Assembly: GCF_001718695.1 (NCBI RefSeq)
Contig: NZ_CP013422.1
Span: forward strand, 620,001-684,000
Length of the DNA: 64,000 nt
Direction: 5' to 3'
Source: Burkholderia ubonensis
Lineage (GTDB): Bacteria > Pseudomonadota > Gammaproteobacteria > Burkholderiales > Burkholderiaceae
Shown here piece after piece: positions 1-9,554 of the stretch. Under the pieces are notes generated by a model that saw only the letters and a list, made by a program, of their open reading frames with translations, searched no databases and was not told the origin of the DNA. Positions within the stretch are counted from its first letter, which is position 1; each line of letters opens with the position of its first letter. The position numbers and the translations under genes are program-made.

Positions 1-1555
1 CTACGACACGATCAAGGGCTCCGACTGGCTCGGCGACCAGGACGCGATCGAGTTCATGTGCCGTGAAGCGCCGAACGTCGTGTACGAGCTCGAGCACTTC
101 GGCATGCCGTTCGACCGCAACGCGGACGGCACGATCTACCAGCGCCCGTTCGGCGGCCACACCGCGAACTACGGCGAGAAGCCGGTCCAGCGCGCCTGCG
201 CGGCCGCCGACCGTACCGGTCACGCGCTGCTGCACACGCTGTACCAGCAGAACGTCGCGGCGAAGACGCAGTTCTTCGTCGAATGGATGGCGCTCGACCT
301 GATCCGCGACGCGGACGGCGACGTGCTCGGCGTGACGGCACTCGAAATGGAAACGGGCGACGTCTACATCCTCGAAGGCAAGACCACGCTGTTCGCGACG
401 GGCGGCGCAGGCCGGATCTTCGCGGCGTCGACCAACGCGTTCATCAACACCGGCGACGGCCTCGGCATGGCGGCCCGCTCGGGCATCGCGCTGCAGGACA
501 TGGAGTTCTGGCAGTTCCACCCGACCGGCGTGGCCGGCGCGGGCGTGCTGATCACGGAAGGCGTGCGCGGCGAAGGCGGCATCCTGCGCAACGCGAACGG
601 CGAGCGCTTCATGGAGCGCTATGCGCCGACGCTGAAGGACCTGGCGCCGCGCGACTTCGTGTCCCGCTCGATGGACCAGGAAATCAAGGAAGGCCGCGGC
701 GTGGGCCCGAACAAGGACCACGTGCTGCTCGACCTGTCGCACATCGGCGCCGAGACGATCATGAAGCGTCTGCCGTCGATCCGCGAAATCGCGCTGAAGT
801 TCGCGAACGTCGACTGCATCAAGGAACCGATCCCGGTCGTCCCGACCATCCATTACCAGATGGGCGGCATCCCGACCAACATTCACGGCCAGGTCGTCGG
901 CACGTCGCGCGACCACAAGGAGCCGATCAACGGCTTCTACGCGGTGGGCGAATGCTCGTGCGTGTCCGTGCACGGCGCGAACCGCCTCGGCACGAACTCG
1001 CTGCTCGACCTCGTGGTGTTCGGCCGCGCGGCCGGCAACCACATCGTCGAGCACGTGAAGAACCAGCGCGATCACAAGCCGCTGCCGGCCGATGCAGGCG
1101 AATTCTCGCTGGCGCGCCTGAACAAGCTCGAGAAGTCGTCGTCGGGCGAATACACGCAGGACGTCGCGAACGACATCCGTGCGACGATGCAGAAGCACGC
1201 AGGCGTGTTCCGCACGTCGGCGCTGCTGAAGGAAGGCGTCGAGCAGATGGCCGGCCTGAAGGAGCGGGTTGCCAACATCCACCTGAAGGACAAGTCGAAG
1301 GTGTTCAACACCGCGCGCGTCGAAGCGCTCGAGCTGGAGAACCTGATCGAAGTCGCCCGCGCGACGATGGTGTCGGCGGAAGCCCGCAAGGAAAGCCGCG
1401 GCGCGCACGCGCACAGCGACTACGAGCACCGCGACGACGAGAACTGGCTGCGCCACACGCTGTGGTACAGCGAAGGCGATCGCCTCGACTACAAGCCGGT
1501 TCAAATGAAGCCGCTGACGGTCGACTCCGTGCCGCCGAAGCCGCGCACGTTCTAA
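1..1555 (+). CDS. sdhA: Succinate dehydrogenase flavoprotein subunit, 5'-truncated by the window edge
   Basis: Oxidises succinate to fumarate with covalently bound FAD as the catalytic subunit of complex II on the inner face of the cytoplasmic membrane. The reading frame is open from base 2, so about 70 N-terminal residues, including the dinucleotide-binding motif, lie outside the window. The visible part carries the HPTGVAGAGVLITEGVRGEGG substrate/FAD region, the HYQMGGIPTN segment and the C-terminal GANRLGTNSLLDLVVFGRAAG flavin motif. It ends 21 bases before sdhB and is clearly in the same operon. The membrane-anchor genes sdhC and sdhD are expected upstream of the window. Confidence 0.97.
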   Translation, partial: YDTIKGSDWLGDQDAIEFMCREAPNVVYELEHFGMPFDRNADGTIYQRPFGGHTANYGEKPVQRACAAADRTGHALLHTLYQQNVAAKTQFFVEWMALDLIRDADGDVLGVTALEMETGDVYILEGKTTLFATGGAGRIFAASTNAFINTGDGLGMAARSGIALQDMEFWQFHPTGVAGAGVLITEGVRGEGGILRNANGERFMERYAPTLKDLAPRDFVSRSMDQEIKEGRGVGPNKDHVLLDLSHIGAETIMKRLPSIREIALKFANVDCIKEPIPVVPTIHYQMGGIPTNIHGQVVGTSRDHKEPINGFYAVGECSCVSVHGANRLGTNSLLDLVVFGRAAGNHIVEHVKNQRDHKPLPADAGEFSLARLNKLEKSSSGEYTQDVANDIRATMQKHAGVFRTSALLKEGVEQMAGLKERVANIHLKDKSKVFNTARVEALELENLIEVARATMVSAEARKESRGAHAHSDYEHRDDENWLRHTLWYSEGDRLDYKPVQMKPLTVDSVPPKPRTF

Positions 1556-1576
1556 GCCGAGTCAAAGGAATCCGAA

Positions 1577-2278
1577 ATGGCAAAACGCATTTTTGAAGTC
1601 TACCGCTACGATCCGGACAAGGACGCAGCGCCGCGCATGCAGACGTACGAGCTGGACCTCCAGCACGAGCGCATGCTGCTGGATGCACTGGTCAAGCTGA
1701 AGGCCGTCGACGAGACGCTGTCGTTCCGCCGTTCGTGCCGCGAAGGCGTGTGCGGCTCGGACGCGATGAACATCAACGGCAAGAACGGTCTCGCGTGCCT
1801 GACGAACCTGAACGACCTGCCGCAGAAGATCGTGCTGCGCCCGCTGCCGGGCCTGCCCGTCGTGCGCGACCTGATCGTCGACATGACGCACTTCTTCAAC
1901 CAGTACCACTCGATCAAGCCGTACCTGATCAACGACGCGCCGCCGCCCGAGAAGGAGCGCCTGCAGTCGCCGCAGGAACGCGACGAGCTCGACGGCGTGT
2001 ACGAGTGCATTCTGTGCGCGAGCTGCTCGACGTCGTGCCCGAGCTTCTGGTGGAACCCGGACAAGTTCGTCGGCCCGGCCGGCCTGCTGCAGGCTTACCG
2101 CTTCATCGCGGACAGCCGCGACACGGCGACCGGCGAGCGCCTCGACAACCTTGAAGATCCGTATCGTCTGTTCCGTTGCCATACGATCATGAACTGCGTC
2201 GACGTGTGCCCGAAGGGCCTCAATCCGACGAAGGCGATCGGCAAGATCAAGGAACTGATGGTCCGCCGCGCGGTTTGA
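1577..2278 (+). CDS. sdhB: Succinate dehydrogenase iron-sulfur subunit
   Basis: Carries electrons from the SdhA flavin to quinone through three iron-sulfur clusters. The 233-residue protein has the [2Fe-2S] ligands in [22 protein letters not shown], a [13 protein letters not shown] motif, and the C-terminal [14 protein letters not shown] motif, which together supply the [4Fe-4S] and [3Fe-4S] ligands. Length and cysteine pattern are those of a normal bacterial SdhB. The start follows an AAAGGAA-type ribosome site, and the stop lies one base before the sdhE start, which indicates translational coupling. Confidence 0.98.
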   Translation: MAKRIFEVYRYDPDKDAAPRMQTYELDLQHERMLLDALVKLKAVDETLSFRRSCREGVCGSDAMNINGKNGLACLTNLNDLPQKIVLRPLPGLPVVRDLIVDMTHFFNQYHSIKPYLINDAPPPEKERLQSPQERDELDGVYECILCASCSTSCPSFWWNPDKFVGPAGLLQAYRFIADSRDTATGERLDNLEDPYRLFRCHTIMNCVDVCPKGLNPTKAIGKIKELMVRRAV

Positions 2279-2279
2279 G

Positions 2280-2552
2280 ATGAGCGACACCGCGCATCAA
2301 TCCGACCCGCACCGCCGCGCGCGCCTCCGCTGGCGCGCGCGGCGGGGTCTGCTGGAGAACGATCTGATCTTCGATCGTTTCTTCAGCCGATACGAGCATG
2401 ACCTCACCGATGCAGACGTGGGCGCGCTGACGCGCCTGCTCGATCTGAGCGACAACGACCTGATGGACTTGCTCCTCGCGCGCAAGGAACCAGAGGGCGA
2501 CCTTGACAGCCCGGAAGTCCGCCGGCTGCTGGAGATGCTGCGCAACGTCTAA
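2280..2552 (+). CDS. sdhE: FAD assembly factor SdhE (YgfY/Sdh5 family)
   Basis: Small 90-residue protein that promotes covalent flavinylation of SdhA. The RGLLENDL sequence near residues 22-29 is the diagnostic RGxxE motif of the family, and the length is typical. It sits one base after sdhB and 54 bases before gltA, the conserved order sdhA-sdhB-sdhE-gltA in beta-proteobacteria. Nothing unusual is seen. Confidence 0.95.
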   Translation: MSDTAHQSDPHRRARLRWRARRGLLENDLIFDRFFSRYEHDLTDADVGALTRLLDLSDNDLMDLLLARKEPEGDLDSPEVRRLLEMLRNV

Positions 2553-2606
2553 CCGCGTTACGCCCGTTATCGAATCCCGTTTCTATATTTCGATTGAGGA
2601 TGTGCC

Positions 2607-3908
2607 ATGACTCCGTCTGATGTAAAAGCCACGCTATCGTTCAGCGACAACTCGCCTAGCGTCGAACTGCCGATCTACAAGGGCACGATGGGCCCGGACG
2701 TGATCGACATCCGCAAGCTGTACGGCCAGACCGGCAAGTTCACGTACGACCCGGGCTTCATGTCGACGGCGTCGTGCAACTCGGCGATCACGTATATCGA
2801 CGGCGACAAGGGCGAGCTGCTGTATCGCGGCTACCCGATCGACAACCTCGCGCAGAACGCCGATTTCCTCGAGACCTGCTACCTGCTGCTGAAGGGCGAG
2901 CTGCCGAACGAAGCGCAGAAGAAGGAATTCGTCGCGACCGTCACGAAGCACACGATGGTGCACGAGCAGATGCAGTTCTTCTTCCGCGGTTTCCGCCGCG
3001 ACGCGCACCCGATGGCGATCCTGGTCGCCGCAGTCGGCGCGCTGTCGGCGTTCTACCACGACTCGCTCGACATCAACGACCCGCGTCACCGTGAAGTGTC
3101 GGCGATCCGCATGATCGCGAAGCTGCCGACGCTCGTCGCGATGGCGTACAAGTACAGCATCGGCCAGCCGTTCGTGTATCCGCAGAACAATCTGTCGTAC
3201 AGCGCGAACTTCATGCGCATGATGTTCGCGAACCCGTGCGAGGAATACCAGGTCAACGACGTGCTCGTCCGCGCGCTCGACCGCATCCTGATCCTGCACG
3301 CCGACCACGAGCAGAACGCATCGACGTCGACGGTCCGTCTGGCCGGTTCGTCGGGCGCGAACCCGTTCGCGTGTATTGCGGCCGGTATCGCATGTCTGTG
3401 GGGCCCGGCGCACGGCGGCGCGAACGAAGCCGCGCTGAACATGCTCGAGCAGATCGGCACGCCGGACAACATCCCCGAGTTCATCAAGCAGGTGAAGGAC
3501 AAGAACTCGGGCGTGAAGCTGATGGGCTTCGGCCACCGCGTGTACAAGAACTACGATCCGCGCGCGAAGCTGATGCGCGAAACGTGCTACGAAGTGCTGA
3601 ACGAGCTGGGCCTGCACGACGATCCGCTGTTCAAGCTCGCGATGCAGCTCGAGAAGATCGCGCTGGAAGACGAGTACTTCGTGTCGCGCAAGCTGTACCC
3701 GAACGTCGACTTCTACTCGGGCATCGTCCAGCGCGCGCTGGGCATCCCGACGTCGATGTTCACGTGCATCTTCGCGATGGCGCGTACGATCGGCTGGATC
3801 GCGCAGTGGAACGAAATGATTGCGGATCCGGAGCAGAAGATCGGCCGTCCGCGTCAGCTCTTCATCGGCGACACGCCGCGCGAAGCGAAGCCGATCGGCG
3901 CACGCTGA
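2607..3908 (+). CDS. gltA: Citrate synthase (type II, hexameric class)
   Basis: Condenses acetyl-CoA with oxaloacetate at entry to the TCA cycle. The 433-residue length and the N-terminal domain (about residues 1-70, with [20 protein letters not shown]) are those of the large NADH-regulated Gram-negative form. Catalytic motifs are intact: the [15 protein letters not shown] histidine, [14 protein letters not shown], and the late [14 protein letters not shown] aspartate region. An AGGA ribosome site precedes the ATG. It is followed by a strong intrinsic terminator, which marks the end of the sdh-gltA operon. Confidence 0.98.
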   Translation: MTPSDVKATLSFSDNSPSVELPIYKGTMGPDVIDIRKLYGQTGKFTYDPGFMSTASCNSAITYIDGDKGELLYRGYPIDNLAQNADFLETCYLLLKGELPNEAQKKEFVATVTKHTMVHEQMQFFFRGFRRDAHPMAILVAAVGALSAFYHDSLDINDPRHREVSAIRMIAKLPTLVAMAYKYSIGQPFVYPQNNLSYSANFMRMMFANPCEEYQVNDVLVRALDRILILHADHEQNASTSTVRLAGSSGANPFACIAAGIACLWGPAHGGANEAALNMLEQIGTPDNIPEFIKQVKDKNSGVKLMGFGHRVYKNYDPRAKLMRETCYEVLNELGLHDDPLFKLAMQLEKIALEDEYFVSRKLYPNVDFYSGIVQRALGIPTSMFTCIFAMARTIGWIAQWNEMIADPEQKIGRPRQLFIGDTPREAKPIGAR

Positions 3909-3966
3909 GCCGTATGCGGCGCGAATGGCCGGCAGGCCGTTCGCGTCGGGCGATCGCGATGCGAAG

Positions 3967-3999
3967 ACACCCCGGCGGGTTTGCCCGCCGGGGTGTTTT
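3967..3999 (+). terminator. Intrinsic terminator of the sdh-gltA operon
   Basis: A perfect 13-bp stem (3967-3979 with 3984-3996), loop TTTG, then TTTT at 3996-3999. The T-tract touches the stop codon of the convergent AraC gene, so the hairpin probably also limits read-through from the minus strand. Confidence 0.93.
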
Positions 4000-4970
4000 C
4001 ATTTGTGCGGCGTGGTTGCCGTCGTGGCCGCGCGCTCCAGCGACGGCGGGCGCGTGTCGAGATCCGCCCGCGCGTCGTCCGCGGGCGGATGGCCGTGACG
4101 CAGGAAGAACTGCCGGTACGCGCCGGGCGTCATCCCGCGGGTCGCGAGGAACTGCCGGTTGAAGTTCGCGGCGTTCGGAATCCCGCAACGCGCGGCAACG
4201 GTCGCGATAGGCCAGTCGGTGCCGACGAGGTGCCGGCACGCATGCGCGATCCGCAGGCGCTGCACGTAGCGGCCGACGCTTTTGCCGAGATGCCGGGCGA
4301 ACAGCCGCTGCAGCGTGCGCTCGGACATGTGCGCGACGGCGGCGAGCGCGTCGACGCGCAGCGGTTCGTGGAAGCGCCGGTCGATCGCGTCGAGCACGCG
4401 GTCGAGGCGCTCGGCTTCGGGCGCGTCGGAGGCGCGCGTGCGCTCGTCGGGCCGGTCGTACGCCGGTGCGGTCGCGAGAGGTTCGCCGCCGGCTTCGGCG
4501 AGCTCGGCGAGCGTGTCGAGCGCCGCGGCGAGTCGCTCGCGCGGCAACGGATCGAGCAAGCGTGGCAGCCGGGCCCGCATCGCGCGGGCCGCGTCGGCGC
4601 CGAAGCGCAGGCCCGGCGCCGCGCGCCGCAGCAGCGAACGCAGCGGCGCGTATTCGGGGCAGCAATCGACGAGCCGCCGCACCCAGTCGCCGTCGAACCA
4701 GACCACCAGCGCGATCTGCGGCGCGTGCGGATCGATGCGCTCGTTCGACGACCACGTGTGCGGCAAGTTCGGCGGCACGAGCACGAGATCGTCGTCCGCA
4801 TAGCTCGCGATGTGGTCGCCGATGAAGCGCTTGCCGCGGCTGTTGAGCGTCAGCGTCAGTTCGTACTCCGGATGGCGATGCCATTCGAACGGGATGCGCG
4901 CGAGCTTGCGGTGATAGACCCGGATCGAACAGCCGGGCGCGAACGTCACGTGCTCGTATTGCGGTTTCAT
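3999..4970 (-). CDS. AraC-family transcriptional regulator with N-terminal cupin
   Basis: Predicted DNA-binding regulator of 323 residues. The N-terminal half is a cupin-like sensor (WHRHPEYELTLTLNSRGKRFIGD, then LVLVPPNLPHTW). The C-terminal third is a double helix-turn-helix of the AraC type (MSERTLQRLFARHLGKSVG, then IATVAARCGIPNAANFNRQFLATRGMTPGAYR). The ATG at 4970 is preferred over one 13 codons upstream because a GGAG site lies just before it and the family pattern begins there. It points away from the glyoxalase gene starting at 5044, so the 73-base gap holds both promoters and that gene is its likeliest target. The ligand is unknown. Confidence 0.9.
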   Translation of the reverse strand: MKPQYEHVTFAPGCSIRVYHRKLARIPFEWHRHPEYELTLTLNSRGKRFIGDHIASYADDDLVLVPPNLPHTWSSNERIDPHAPQIALVVWFDGDWVRRLVDCCPEYAPLRSLLRRAAPGLRFGADAARAMRARLPRLLDPLPRERLAAALDTLAELAEAGGEPLATAPAYDRPDERTRASDAPEAERLDRVLDAIDRRFHEPLRVDALAAVAHMSERTLQRLFARHLGKSVGRYVQRLRIAHACRHLVGTDWPIATVAARCGIPNAANFNRQFLATRGMTPGAYRQFFLRHGHPPADDARADLDTRPPSLERAATTATTPHK

Positions 4971-5043
4971 CGCGGTCTCCGGGCTGCGACACGCGTCGCG
5001 CCGTGGCATGATCGTGCGTGATCGTCACGACGGAGCGAAGCCG

Positions 5044-5433
5044 ATGTTTTCACACATTTGCGTGGGCGTCAGCGATTTGGCGCGCGCCTACGATTTCTAT
5101 GCGCCGCTGTGCGACGCGCTCGGCCTGCGGCTGAAATTCCGCGAGCCGGACGGCTGGTGCGGCTGGATGCCGGCCGGCGCGGACCGGCCGCTGTTCTTCA
5201 TCGGCCGGCCGCTCGACGGCGGCCCGCCCACGCCGGGCAACGGCCAGACGATCGCGTTCGACGCCGCCACGCGCGAACTCGTCGATCGCTGTCACGCGCT
5301 TGCGCTGCAGCGCGGCGGCACCTGCGAAGGGCCGCCGGGCCTGCGCCCGCACTATCACCCCGACTATTACGGCGCGTATTTTCGCGATCCGGACGGCAAC
5401 AAGCTCTGCGTGGTCTGCCACCGGCCGGAGTGA
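5044..5433 (+). CDS. VOC (glyoxalase/bleomycin-resistance fold) protein
   Basis: A 129-residue single vicinal-oxygen-chelate domain with the typical opening HICVGVSDLARAYDFYAPL and closing YYGAYFRDPDGNKLCVVCH. The family includes lyases, dioxygenases and drug-binding proteins; the substrate cannot be read from sequence. The start at 5044 is preferred because the conserved beta strand begins immediately after it; an in-frame start 12 codons upstream is possible. It is transcribed divergently from the AraC regulator and followed, 107 bases on, by the DUF1479 gene. Confidence 0.85.
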   Translation: MFSHICVGVSDLARAYDFYAPLCDALGLRLKFREPDGWCGWMPAGADRPLFFIGRPLDGGPPTPGNGQTIAFDAATRELVDRCHALALQRGGTCEGPPGLRPHYHPDYYGAYFRDPDGNKLCVVCHRPE

Positions 5434-5540
5434 CACTCGGTTGTCAGGATTGTATCGATAGTTGACCGGATCGCGGTAAGGGACGGGATGCGGCGGCACT
5501 AAGCTGGCGTCACGTTCCAACCCCAGGACTGGAGACCCCG

Positions 5541-6791
5541 ATGCCACTGACTATCGACGACCTGCCGGCCGCGATTCGCGCCGCGAAACGGACGCTGCGC
5601 GCGGATCTGCCCGGCTATGCCACCGCGTTCCGCGAACTGGAGGGGGACATCGCGCGACAGGTCGATGCAATTCGCCGCGCGCACGCGCGCGGCGACGACG
5701 TGATTCCGGTGCTGCCGTTCGCGCACATCGCGAACGGGACGGTCGATCCGCTCGCGATCGACGCGCTTCGCGCGCGCGGCGCGTGCGTGATCCGCGGCGT
5801 GTTCGACGCACAGCAGGCGCGCGACTGGAACGACGAGATCGGCGCCTATCTCGACGCGAATCGCCTGGCGGACCGGCTGCACGCGCGCGCCGAGGACCGC
5901 TACTTCGGCAACCTCGCGTCGGGCAAGCCGCAGATCTACGGCGTCTACTGGTCGAAGCCGCAGGTGGCCGCGCGCCAGTCGCCGGCGCTCACGCAGGCGC
6001 GCGTGTTCCTGAACCGGCTGTGGCGTCATGCGGACGGCGTGCGTGCGCACTTCGATCCGGAGCAGGTGCCGGCCTATGCGGACCGGATTCGCCGCCGGCC
6101 GCCCGGCTCGACGTCGCTCGGACTGTCGCCGCACGTCGACGGCGGGTCCGTCGAGCGCTGGCTCGGCGCGAACTTCCGCCAGGTCTACCGGCACGTGCTG
6201 GCCGGCAACTGGCGCGCATACGACCCGTTCGACGCGGCGTTTCGTCCCGATGTCGAGGAGATTTCGTCGCCGGCCGTGTGCTCGATGTTCCGCACGTTCC
6301 AGGGCTGGACCGCACTGACGCCGCAGGGGCCCGGCGACGGCACGCTGCAGCTCGTTCCGGTCGCGAACGCGATGGCGTACGTCGTGCTGCGCGCGCTGCA
6401 GGACGACGTAGCCGACGACGACCTGTGCGGCGCGCGTCCCGGCCGCGCGCTGTCGATCCTGCCCGAGTGGCATGCGCCGCTGCTCGACGCGCTGGTGCCG
6501 ATTCCACACATGGAGCCGGGCGATGCGGTGTTCTGGCATGGCGACGTCGTGCACGCGGTCGAGGATGCGCATCGCGGCAGCGGCGACAGCAACGTGATGT
6601 ATATCGCCGCCGCGCCGGGCTGCGCGAAGAACGACGCGTATCTGCGGCGCCAGCTGCCCGCGTTCCTGCGCGGCGAAAGCCCGCCGGATTTTCCGGCCGA
6701 TCACTTCGAGGTCGATTTCGACGGGCGCGCATGCGAGCGCGATCTGACGGGGCTGGGCCGCGAGCAGATGGGGTTCGAGCCGGGCGCTTGA
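5541..6791 (+). CDS. DUF1479 (YbiU-like) protein, probable Fe(II)/2-oxoglutarate dioxygenase fold
   Basis: A 416-residue protein matching the DUF1479 family (E. coli YbiU) as recalled. The SPHVDGG motif (about residue 195) and the later FWHGDVVHAVED motif (about residue 333) give the H-x-D and distal H expected of a non-haem iron centre, which supports an oxygenase role. The substrate is unknown. The start follows CAGGACTGGAGACCCCG. The stop codon falls inside a perfect 34-bp palindrome that probably ends the transcript. Confidence 0.85.
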   Translation: MPLTIDDLPAAIRAAKRTLRADLPGYATAFRELEGDIARQVDAIRRAHARGDDVIPVLPFAHIANGTVDPLAIDALRARGACVIRGVFDAQQARDWNDEIGAYLDANRLADRLHARAEDRYFGNLASGKPQIYGVYWSKPQVAARQSPALTQARVFLNRLWRHADGVRAHFDPEQVPAYADRIRRRPPGSTSLGLSPHVDGGSVERWLGANFRQVYRHVLAGNWRAYDPFDAAFRPDVEEISSPAVCSMFRTFQGWTALTPQGPGDGTLQLVPVANAMAYVVLRALQDDVADDDLCGARPGRALSILPEWHAPLLDALVPIPHMEPGDAVFWHGDVVHAVEDAHRGSGDSNVMYIAAAPGCAKNDAYLRRQLPAFLRGESPPDFPADHFEVDFDGRACERDLTGLGREQMGFEPGA

Positions 6792-6823
6792 TGGACCGAC
6801 GGCGCGCGCGCCGTCGGTCCATC
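6790..6823. terminator. Perfect 34-bp palindrome at the DUF1479 stop codon
   Basis: Bases 6790-6806 are the exact reverse complement of 6807-6823. The folded RNA would be a 17-bp stem with almost no loop. There is no T-tract on either side, so it is a terminator-like or mRNA-stabilising hairpin rather than a classical intrinsic terminator. Confidence 0.55.
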
Positions 6824-7067
6824 GGCGGCATCAGCATCCACGGCATCCGAGGTATCCGCCGCATCCGCACCATGCCGCTTGCGATTCCATTCGGCCTCCA
6901 ATTCGTCGTGCGCGCTCGCCGAAGGCCCGACCATTCCCAACCGCAAGCATGATGCCCCACGTGCGCCCGCGCGCGCGCCGGGCTACCATCGCGCTGCGCG
7001 CGGCATGCCGGACAGGGCCTTCGGTACGCCGCCCGTTTCCCGATCGATTCCGCGTCCAGCACACAAC

Positions 7068-8489
7068 ATGACAACACAGCCGAACCGCGTTTCTTCCTCT
7101 CCATTCGTTTCCGCCGCGAGCGTGCGTGGGCTTGCCGATGCGGTGCGCCACGGCGCGTGCCGTGCCGTCGACGTGGCCGATGATGCACTCGCGCGCCTCG
7201 CCGCCATTGCGCCGCTCAATGCGATGGTGCACGTCGATGCCGAACTCGCACGCCGCACGGCCGAGCGCATCGATGTGCGTATCGCACAAGGCGACGCGCT
7301 GCCGCTCGCCGGCGTGCCGTTCGTCATCAAGGACAACCTCGACACCGCCGACATGCCGACGCTCGGCGCGAGCCCGGCAGTGAACGGCTATCGCGCGACG
7401 CACGATGCGCTGACCGTCCGGCGCCTGCTCGACGCCGGCGCGGTGCCGCTCGGCAAGGCCAACATGCACGAGCTCGCGTTCGGCATCACGAGCGGCAACC
7501 GGCAGTTCGGTGCGGTCGGCAACCCGCACGACCCGCGCCGTATCGCGGGCGGCTCGAGCGGCGGTACGGCCGCGGCCGTCGCGGCCGGCATTCCGTTCGG
7601 CCTCGGCACCGACACCGGCGGGTCGGTGCGCATTCCCGCCGCATTTTGCGGCGTGTACGGCTTGCGGCCGTCCGCGCAGCGCTATTCGTCGCACGGCGTG
7701 CTGTCGCTGTCGCACACGCGCGATACGGTCGGGCCGATCGCCCGGCACATCGACGATCTGCTGCTGCTCGATGCGGTGCTGACGCGTGACGACGGCATTG
7801 CCGCCGCACCCGGCTGGTCGCAGCTGCGCATCGGCGTGCCGGCCGCGCCGTATTTCGACGAGCTGGATCCCGGCGTCGCGGCCTGCATCGAACGCGCGCT
7901 CGCGTCCTGCGCGGCGGCCGGCGCGACGCTCGTGCCGTTGCCCGCGCGGCAGCTGCACGACGCGAGCGAAGCGTGCGGCTTTCCGATTGCGGCATTCGAG
8001 GCCAGCCTGTACTGGCGCCGCTTCGCGACGCAACGGCTGGGCATCCCGTTCGACACGTTCGTCGAACGGATCGCGAGCGACGACGTCCGCGCGATCTTCC
8101 GTTCGTTCGTATCCGCGCCGATCGATGCACAGTCCTACGCCGATGCGCTCGACTGGCGTCGGCGCATCGTGCGCTGGTACGACGACGCATTCGGTACGCC
8201 GGTCGACTGCATCGCGATGCCGACGGTGCCGGGCGAGGCGCCGTTGCTCGACGCCACCGCCGCGATGACGGCCGCGCAGGACGCGGCGCTGTTCGCGCGC
8301 GTCGCGCGTCAGACCTCGCCCGCGTCGCTCGCCGGTGTACCGTCGGTGTCGCTGCCGGCCGGCCGCTCCGCGCAAACGGGGCTGCCGGTCGGGCTCATGC
8401 TCGAAGGCCCGTGGGGCGGCGACCGCCGCCTGCTGGCGATCGCGGCACGGGTCGACGCACGGCTGCGGGACGACGCGGCACGCGCGTAA
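7068..8489 (+). CDS. iaaH: Indole-3-acetamide hydrolase (amidase-signature family)
   Basis: A 473-residue amidase. The Ser-Ser-Lys triad is visible: Lys88 in VPFVIKDN, the serines of GGSSGG (161-166) and Ser186 in GTDTGGSVRIPAAFCG. NMHELAFGITS and the GSVRIPAAFCG block closely resemble Pseudomonas savastanoi IaaH as remembered. That enzyme hydrolyses indole-3-acetamide to indole-3-acetate. The match is strengthened by a clear tryptophan 2-monooxygenase gene 5 kb downstream in the same segment. ATG 7068 was chosen because the amidase homology starts there; the open frame upstream is GC-driven. Other amides remain possible substrates. Confidence 0.8.
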   Translation: MTTQPNRVSSSPFVSAASVRGLADAVRHGACRAVDVADDALARLAAIAPLNAMVHVDAELARRTAERIDVRIAQGDALPLAGVPFVIKDNLDTADMPTLGASPAVNGYRATHDALTVRRLLDAGAVPLGKANMHELAFGITSGNRQFGAVGNPHDPRRIAGGSSGGTAAAVAAGIPFGLGTDTGGSVRIPAAFCGVYGLRPSAQRYSSHGVLSLSHTRDTVGPIARHIDDLLLLDAVLTRDDGIAAAPGWSQLRIGVPAAPYFDELDPGVAACIERALASCAAAGATLVPLPARQLHDASEACGFPIAAFEASLYWRRFATQRLGIPFDTFVERIASDDVRAIFRSFVSAPIDAQSYADALDWRRRIVRWYDDAFGTPVDCIAMPTVPGEAPLLDATAAMTAAQDAALFARVARQTSPASLAGVPSVSLPAGRSAQTGLPVGLMLEGPWGGDRRLLAIAARVDARLRDDAARA

Positions 8490-8510
8490 GCCTGCGCATG
8501 CCGCGCCACT

Positions 8511-9416
8511 TCAGGCCAGATACGCCTTCATGAAATCGACCCACGCGCGCACTTTCTGCGGCACGTGTCGCGTCGACACGTACAGCGCGTACACGCTTTG
8601 CCGCGGAAACCGGTAGCCCGGCAGCGCATCGACCAGCACGCCGCGCGCGAGATCGTCGCGCACGAGCCATTCCGGCAGCAGCGCGACGCCGCTGCCTTGC
8701 CGGGCCAGCTCGCGCAGCACCGACGCGTTGTCGACCACCACGCGCGGCTTCGCGCCCGGGCGAAACGCATGCGGGTTGCCGTCGCGATCGGTGAGCGTCC
8801 ACGTGGCGATCCGCTCGAGCCGCGTATGGCCGAGTTGCGGCAGCCGGGCAAGCAGCTCCGGCGAGCCGATCTGCGACAGGCCGGCCTCGGCGAGCAGCGA
8901 AGGCGCGATCACCGGCCGCACCTCGTAGGTCGCGAGGCACGCGCCGCGGTAGGGCAGATCCTGGAACTGCTCGAGGCGGCCGAGCCGGATCGCGACGTCG
9001 AAGCGGTCGCGCACGAGGTCGACCTGCGACGTATGCGTCTCGAGCCGCACCCGCAGCGCGGGATGCTGCTGCGTGAACGCGTGCAGCGCCGGCGCGACGA
9101 CCATCGACGCATATTCGACCGTCGACGCCACCCGCAGGCTGCCGTGCATGCCGCCGTGCTCGCCGCGCGCGTCGTCGATCGCGCTGTCGGCTTCGTCGAG
9201 CACGCGCAGGCAGCGCGTGTAGAAGCGCTCGCCCGCGTCGGTCAGTTCGACCCGGCGGGTCGTGCGTGTGAGGAGCGTCACGCCCAGTTCGGCTTCGAGC
9301 TGCTTGATGTTGAAGCTGACGGCCGCGCGCGCCTGGTTCAGCGCGGCCGCGGCGGCCGTGAACGAGCCCGCTTCGGCCACGGCGCGGAAGACGGCGAAAC
9401 GATCCAGGCTCACCAT
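8511..9416 (-). CDS. LysR-family transcriptional regulator
   Basis: 301 residues, standard length. The N-terminal winged helix (FRAVAEAGSFTAAAAALNQ, then SFNIKQLEAELGVTLLTR) is followed by a substrate-binding domain. The gene converges on iaaH, 21 bases away, and diverges from the MFS transporter gene with a 138-base gap. By the usual LysR logic it should control the transporter-to-iaaM run. The inducer may be an indole or aromatic acid, which is an inference from context only. Confidence 0.93.
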   Translation of the reverse strand: MVSLDRFAVFRAVAEAGSFTAAAAALNQARAAVSFNIKQLEAELGVTLLTRTTRRVELTDAGERFYTRCLRVLDEADSAIDDARGEHGGMHGSLRVASTVEYASMVVAPALHAFTQQHPALRVRLETHTSQVDLVRDRFDVAIRLGRLEQFQDLPYRGACLATYEVRPVIAPSLLAEAGLSQIGSPELLARLPQLGHTRLERIATWTLTDRDGNPHAFRPGAKPRVVVDNASVLRELARQGSGVALLPEWLVRDDLARGVLVDALPGYRFPRQSVYALYVSTRHVPQKVRAWVDFMKAYLA

Positions 9417-9554
9417 GGCGTGTCGGATGCTGGGCGGAAAACCGACATGGTGCCTCGATTGTCAAAATTTTTCGACCGGTGTGGCCGCCCGGACGGTCTT
9501 ATCGACGGCCGCGCCGAACCTTACACTGCGGCGTTTCGTTCGAGTTCCGCCGAC

